Below are positions 32,426 to 36,168 of a stretch of DNA of 36,168 nt, one piece after another. This stretch comes from Synergistaceae bacterium. GTDB lineage: Bacteria; Synergistota; Synergistia; Synergistales; Synergistaceae. The DNA is taken from NCBI GenBank assembly GCA_031289955.1, contig JAITOL010000092.1, positions 1 to 36,168 of the forward strand, written 5' to 3'. The first letter of the stretch is position 1; every line of letters begins with the position of its first letter. Under the pieces are notes generated by a model. That model was given only the letters and a program-made list of their open reading frames with translations. It searched no databases and was not told the origin of the DNA. The position numbers and the translations under genes are program-made.

Positions 32426-33685
32426 ATGAGTCGTGACGTTATGAGGGTAAAAGAGAAGAAGGACCGCTACAAGGTGTGCTACATGTCCGGGGACGACTCC
32501 GGATTCGATATGATGGAGGGCGCGCTGCTCGTTCTGGAAGCCATGAACCTCCCCATAGACTGGGTGAGGGCTGACCTCGGTTGGTGTATGTGGGAGAAGT
32601 CGATAGCGAAGTTCGGCGAGGGCGATCCGCGGTGCAACACAGTTCCGCCCGAGACGATCGACGCCATAAAGAACACGGACGCGACTCTGATGGCCGCGAT
32701 TACGTCGAAAGCGGGCGTCAAGGGCTTCAAATCCGCCATCCTCCAGATGCGGCAGTTGTTCGACCTCTACATCAACCTGCGCCCCGCAAAGACCCTGCCG
32801 GGAATAGGGACTCCGCTCAAGGGCGACCCCAAGATAGATATAGTGATGTTCCGCGAGAACACGGAGGATCTATATTCCGCGGTCGAGTTCTATCCTCTGC
32901 CGCCCGAGCAGTTCGACCTGCATCCTGGCATGGAGCGCTTCAAAAAGTGCAGCGAGGTCGCGGTGTCGTGGCGCGTTTTCTCGAAAGAGGGCTGTGAGCG
33001 CATAATCCGCGCGGCATTCGAGTACGCGCGCAGCTCGGGCAGGAAGACGGTTCACTGCGGCAACAAGGCGAACGTAATCCGCCAGACGGATGGCATGATG
33101 AAGAGGATATTCCTCGAAATAGCGAAAGAATACGAACAGTACGGTATAAAGGGCATAGAGGAGAACGCTGACGCTACCGCGATGTGGCTCATCAAGAACC
33201 CGCAGGACTACAGCATCGTCGTGGCGAGCAACGTCTTCGGCGACATCCTCTCCGACGAGGCGAGCCAGCTCACCGGCGGTCTCGGCTTCGCCCCGAGCGG
33301 CAACATCGGAGCGGACGCGGCGCTTTTCGAGCCGTCGAGCGGCTCAGTGCCCAAGTATGCCCACAAGTACCGCGTGAACCCGTCGGCGATGCTGCTGACT
33401 TCGAAGATGATGCTGGAGTATCTCGGGCTCGATTCCGAGGGCGCGAAGATAGAAAAGGCGATCGGAGAGGTGCTGGTAGAGAACAAGCCTGGGACGCTGA
33501 CATACGACATTCTGCGCGACTTCAGGGGAGACCCCGACTGGGAGCGCGACGCCGCGTCGACGATAGACATGGCTGCCGCCATCGCGGGTAAGATCGACCC
33601 GAATTTCAAGGGAGAGCGCCTCGAGAAGGCCAAAGCGAAAGTCCGGGCCATGTGCGACTGGACGAAGACGGTCGGGTTCGAGTAA
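32426..33685 (+). CDS. Isocitrate/isopropylmalate-dehydrogenase-family oxidative decarboxylase
   Basis: A 419-residue metal-dependent beta-decarboxylating dehydrogenase, closest in layout to E. coli-type isocitrate dehydrogenase (416 residues). Counterparts of E. coli S113, R119, R129, R153 and Y160 are S103, R109, R119, R143 and Y150, all at a constant offset of ten. The isocitrate-contacting N115, however, is I105, and the stretch SAILQMR resembles the hydrophobic L90/L91 site of isopropylmalate dehydrogenases. Metal aspartates are in FGDILSDEASQ. The cofactor region GSVPKY keeps the Lys-Tyr pair associated with NADP use. The substrate may therefore be an alkyl-malate rather than isocitrate. 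Being last in the hydro-lyase cluster fits isomerase-then-dehydrogenase chemistry. Confidence 0.85.
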   Translation: MSRDVMRVKEKKDRYKVCYMSGDDSGFDMMEGALLVLEAMNLPIDWVRADLGWCMWEKSIAKFGEGDPRCNTVPPETIDAIKNTDATLMAAITSKAGVKGFKSAILQMRQLFDLYINLRPAKTLPGIGTPLKGDPKIDIVMFRENTEDLYSAVEFYPLPPEQFDLHPGMERFKKCSEVAVSWRVFSKEGCERIIRAAFEYARSSGRKTVHCGNKANVIRQTDGMMKRIFLEIAKEYEQYGIKGIEENADATAMWLIKNPQDYSIVVASNVFGDILSDEASQLTGGLGFAPSGNIGADAALFEPSSGSVPKYAHKYRVNPSAMLLTSKMMLEYLGLDSEGAKIEKAIGEVLVENKPGTLTYDILRDFRGDPDWERDAASTIDMAAAIAGKIDPNFKGERLEKAKAKVRAMCDWTKTVGFE

Positions 33686-33706
33686 ATAAATCCGGTAATT
33701 TTTATG

Positions 33707-33735
33707 ACAGGGGGCCGCGTAAAACGGCCCCCTGT
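33707..33735. terminator. Perfect 11-bp hairpin after the dehydrogenase gene
   Basis: ACAGGGGGCCG and CGGCCCCCTGT pair perfectly around CGTAAAA, 22 bases after the stop codon at 33685. Only TTC follows, so there is no U tract. The position and strength suggest termination of the GntR-led operon, perhaps factor-assisted, as with the hairpin after ftsZ. Confidence 0.6.
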
Positions 33736-33788
33736 TCGTCGGAAGCCCATATTACAGCTTCGGGCGGTTTCATGGGAGATGGCTGATT

Positions 33789-34097
33789 TTATCCACGAGC
33801 GTCGCCCATTGGGGCGCGCAGGAATGTCATTACGCGTTTTGCCGTGCTATGTAAGAATGTCCTCGCGCCGTCAAATATATGAGACTTCGGGGCAATGCTC
33901 GCCGCGTCGCGGGCGCGATATTCGTCGTTTGCCTCCGCGCGGGCGCCGCGCCTCTCTCGGAGATTTCGGCGGTCATGCGGCATCGTGGATTTACCCCACA
34001 AGCTCATTTCGGCGTAGCCGCCTTCCTCTCCCAGAGTCGCGGCGTTCATCATGCATCTGGGATCGCTCCCGCTATCTCGTCTGTTATTATATTTCAT
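33789..34097 (-). CDS. Possible small basic protein, unrecognised
   Basis: A 102-codon minus-strand frame from ATG at 34097. The start has AGAGGAG about nine bases upstream, a good ribosome site. The translation is polar and basic, rich in Arg/Asp/Ala (for example RRNLRERRGARAEAND), with no family or membrane helix seen. A plus-strand frame of 141 codons over the same bases (33704-34129) lacks such a start. I give the minus frame modest weight; it could be a remnant of a decayed gene or a chance frame, and a T/A-rich promoter-like area lies upstream (34130-34200). Confidence 0.33.
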   Translation of the reverse strand: MKYNNRRDSGSDPRCMMNAATLGEEGGYAEMSLWGKSTMPHDRRNLRERRGARAEANDEYRARDAASIAPKSHIFDGARTFLHSTAKRVMTFLRAPMGDARG

Positions 34098-34159
34098 GCC
34101 TCGACTCTCCTCTCGTATCAATGACTTGATGACCGTATTTTAGTAATAATGAAAAATCC

Positions 34160-34185
34160 AAAATACACCCAAACGGGCGTATTTT
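34160..34185. terminator. Bidirectional terminator-like hairpin
   Basis: AAAATACACCC and GGGCGTATTTT form an 11-bp stem with one mismatch (G-U on the minus strand) and an AAAC loop. On the plus strand it is followed by TTTTATTTC and then by AAATTTTT, a U-rich tail, making it the most terminator-like element in the window. It could stop transcription from either side. Confidence 0.5.
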
Positions 34186-34210
34186 ATTTCTTAAATTTTT
34201 ATTATGCCGA

Positions 34211-34235
34211 GCGATCATTGGGCGCGCATGATCGC
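34211..34235. promoter_or_regulatory. Inverted repeat GCGATCAT-N9-ATGATCGC upstream of htpG
   Basis: A perfect 8+8 inverted repeat with a 9-base spacer, centred about 60-70 bases upstream of the htpG -35/-10 region. The N9 spacing matches that of the CIRCE heat-shock element bound by HrcA, but the arm sequence does not (CIRCE arms are TTAGCACTC). It could be the operator of another stress regulator. Confidence 0.45.
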
Positions 34236-34280
34236 CGGATGGAGCAAGTTGATATTTGCTAAAATTCACGCTCCGCCCTC

Positions 34281-34310
34281 TTCAAATTTTTGTTTGAGTG
34301 TGATTATAAT
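34281..34310 (+). promoter_or_regulatory. Probable htpG promoter
   Basis: TATAAT at 34305-34310 is a perfect -10. TTCAAA at 34281-34286, with 18 bases between, is a moderate -35. The transcript would start near 34317, leaving a 47-base leader that ends in AAGGAGGA, eight bases before the ATG. Confidence 0.5.
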
Positions 34311-34363
34311 AAGCATGATACCGCGTAAAAAACTGTATTGACGAAACAAGGAGGAAATTCACA

Positions 34364-36168
<1,805 letters not shown>

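Larger units (their letters stand above)
34098..34363. other. Regulatory gap upstream of htpG with two inverted repeats
   Basis: Includes the hairpin AAAATACACCC-AAAC-GGGCGTATTTT (34160-34185), then the palindrome GCGATCAT-N9-ATGATCGC (34211-34235) and the htpG promoter (34281-34310). The stretch around 34130-34200 is distinctly AT-rich compared with the flanking genes. No tRNA or other RNA gene was recognised. Confidence 0.55.

Noticed and set aside
33704-34129. A 141-codon plus-strand frame after the dehydrogenase
   Set aside because: No good ribosome site, spans a terminator hairpin at its start, and Arg/Ser-rich without family; the minus frame has a better start.
34211-34235. Canonical CIRCE element
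   Set aside because: Spacing fits, but the arms do not match TTAGCACTC, so it is reported only as an unassigned inverted repeat.

Overview
This GC-rich window looks like the replication-origin region of a bacterial chromosome. It has many ATA (Ile) and AGG (Arg) codons for its GC content and frequent GTG/TTG starts with strong Shine-Dalgarno sequences. The gene content suggests an anaerobic organism: class I Fe-S fumarase, [4Fe-4S] ferredoxin proteins, aconitase-like hydro-lyases, and a PBP5-type carboxypeptidase that suggests a peptidoglycan wall. Overall style is most reminiscent of Synergistota, but that assignment is an impression and not proven from these bases. No tRNA, rRNA, CRISPR array or insertion sequence was seen.

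Left arm (1-11383), all on the minus strand. From the origin outward: dnaA, dnaN, recF, mnmG and a DUF721/DciA-like gene. Then comes a lipid-flavoured operon: a nitronate monooxygenase/FabK-like flavoprotein, an LplT-like MFS transporter, an Aas-like acyltransferase/acyl-ACP synthetase, and an EamA transporter cut by the window edge. A TGAATG-AACA-CATTCA palindrome sits at the head of that operon. DnaA boxes lie both upstream of dnaA (11501-11691) and in the dnaA-dnaN gap. Gene orientation diverges at about 11.4-11.76 kb, which supports oriC there.

Right arm (11763 to end), mostly plus strand. (i) A Tat operon: a DUF362 protein with an N-terminal Tat motif, a NapH-NapG-like fused polyferredoxin with an internal Tat-like motif, tatA and tatC. 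(ii) An AT-richer orphan membrane protein, then ftsH. (iii) A convergent ECF-transporter S component. (iv) A DUF2993-like lipid-binding protein with hemB. (v) A convergent DUF2156 gene. (vi) ftsZ behind a near-consensus promoter. (vii) One uninterrupted frame joining a complete exported D-Ala-D-Ala carboxypeptidase to a complete fumarase alpha subunit, followed by fumarase beta. (viii) Two small minus-strand membrane proteins.

(ix) A regulator-led metabolic cluster follows: FadR-type GntR, HD-domain protein, two consecutive LeuC/LeuD-type hydro-lyase pairs, a PPOX-family flavoprotein and an isocitrate/isopropylmalate-dehydrogenase-family enzyme. The key specificity residues of the dehydrogenase and of both small subunits depart from textbook versions. 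The cluster has no citrate-synthase- or LeuA-like gene, so its substrate is open. (x) A 678-bp gap with a possible small minus-strand gene and several inverted repeats, then htpG running off the window.

The most interesting items are the carboxypeptidase-fumarase frame, the duplicated hydro-lyase/dehydrogenase cluster with altered substrate-site residues, and the compact Tat operon carrying its own likely substrates.
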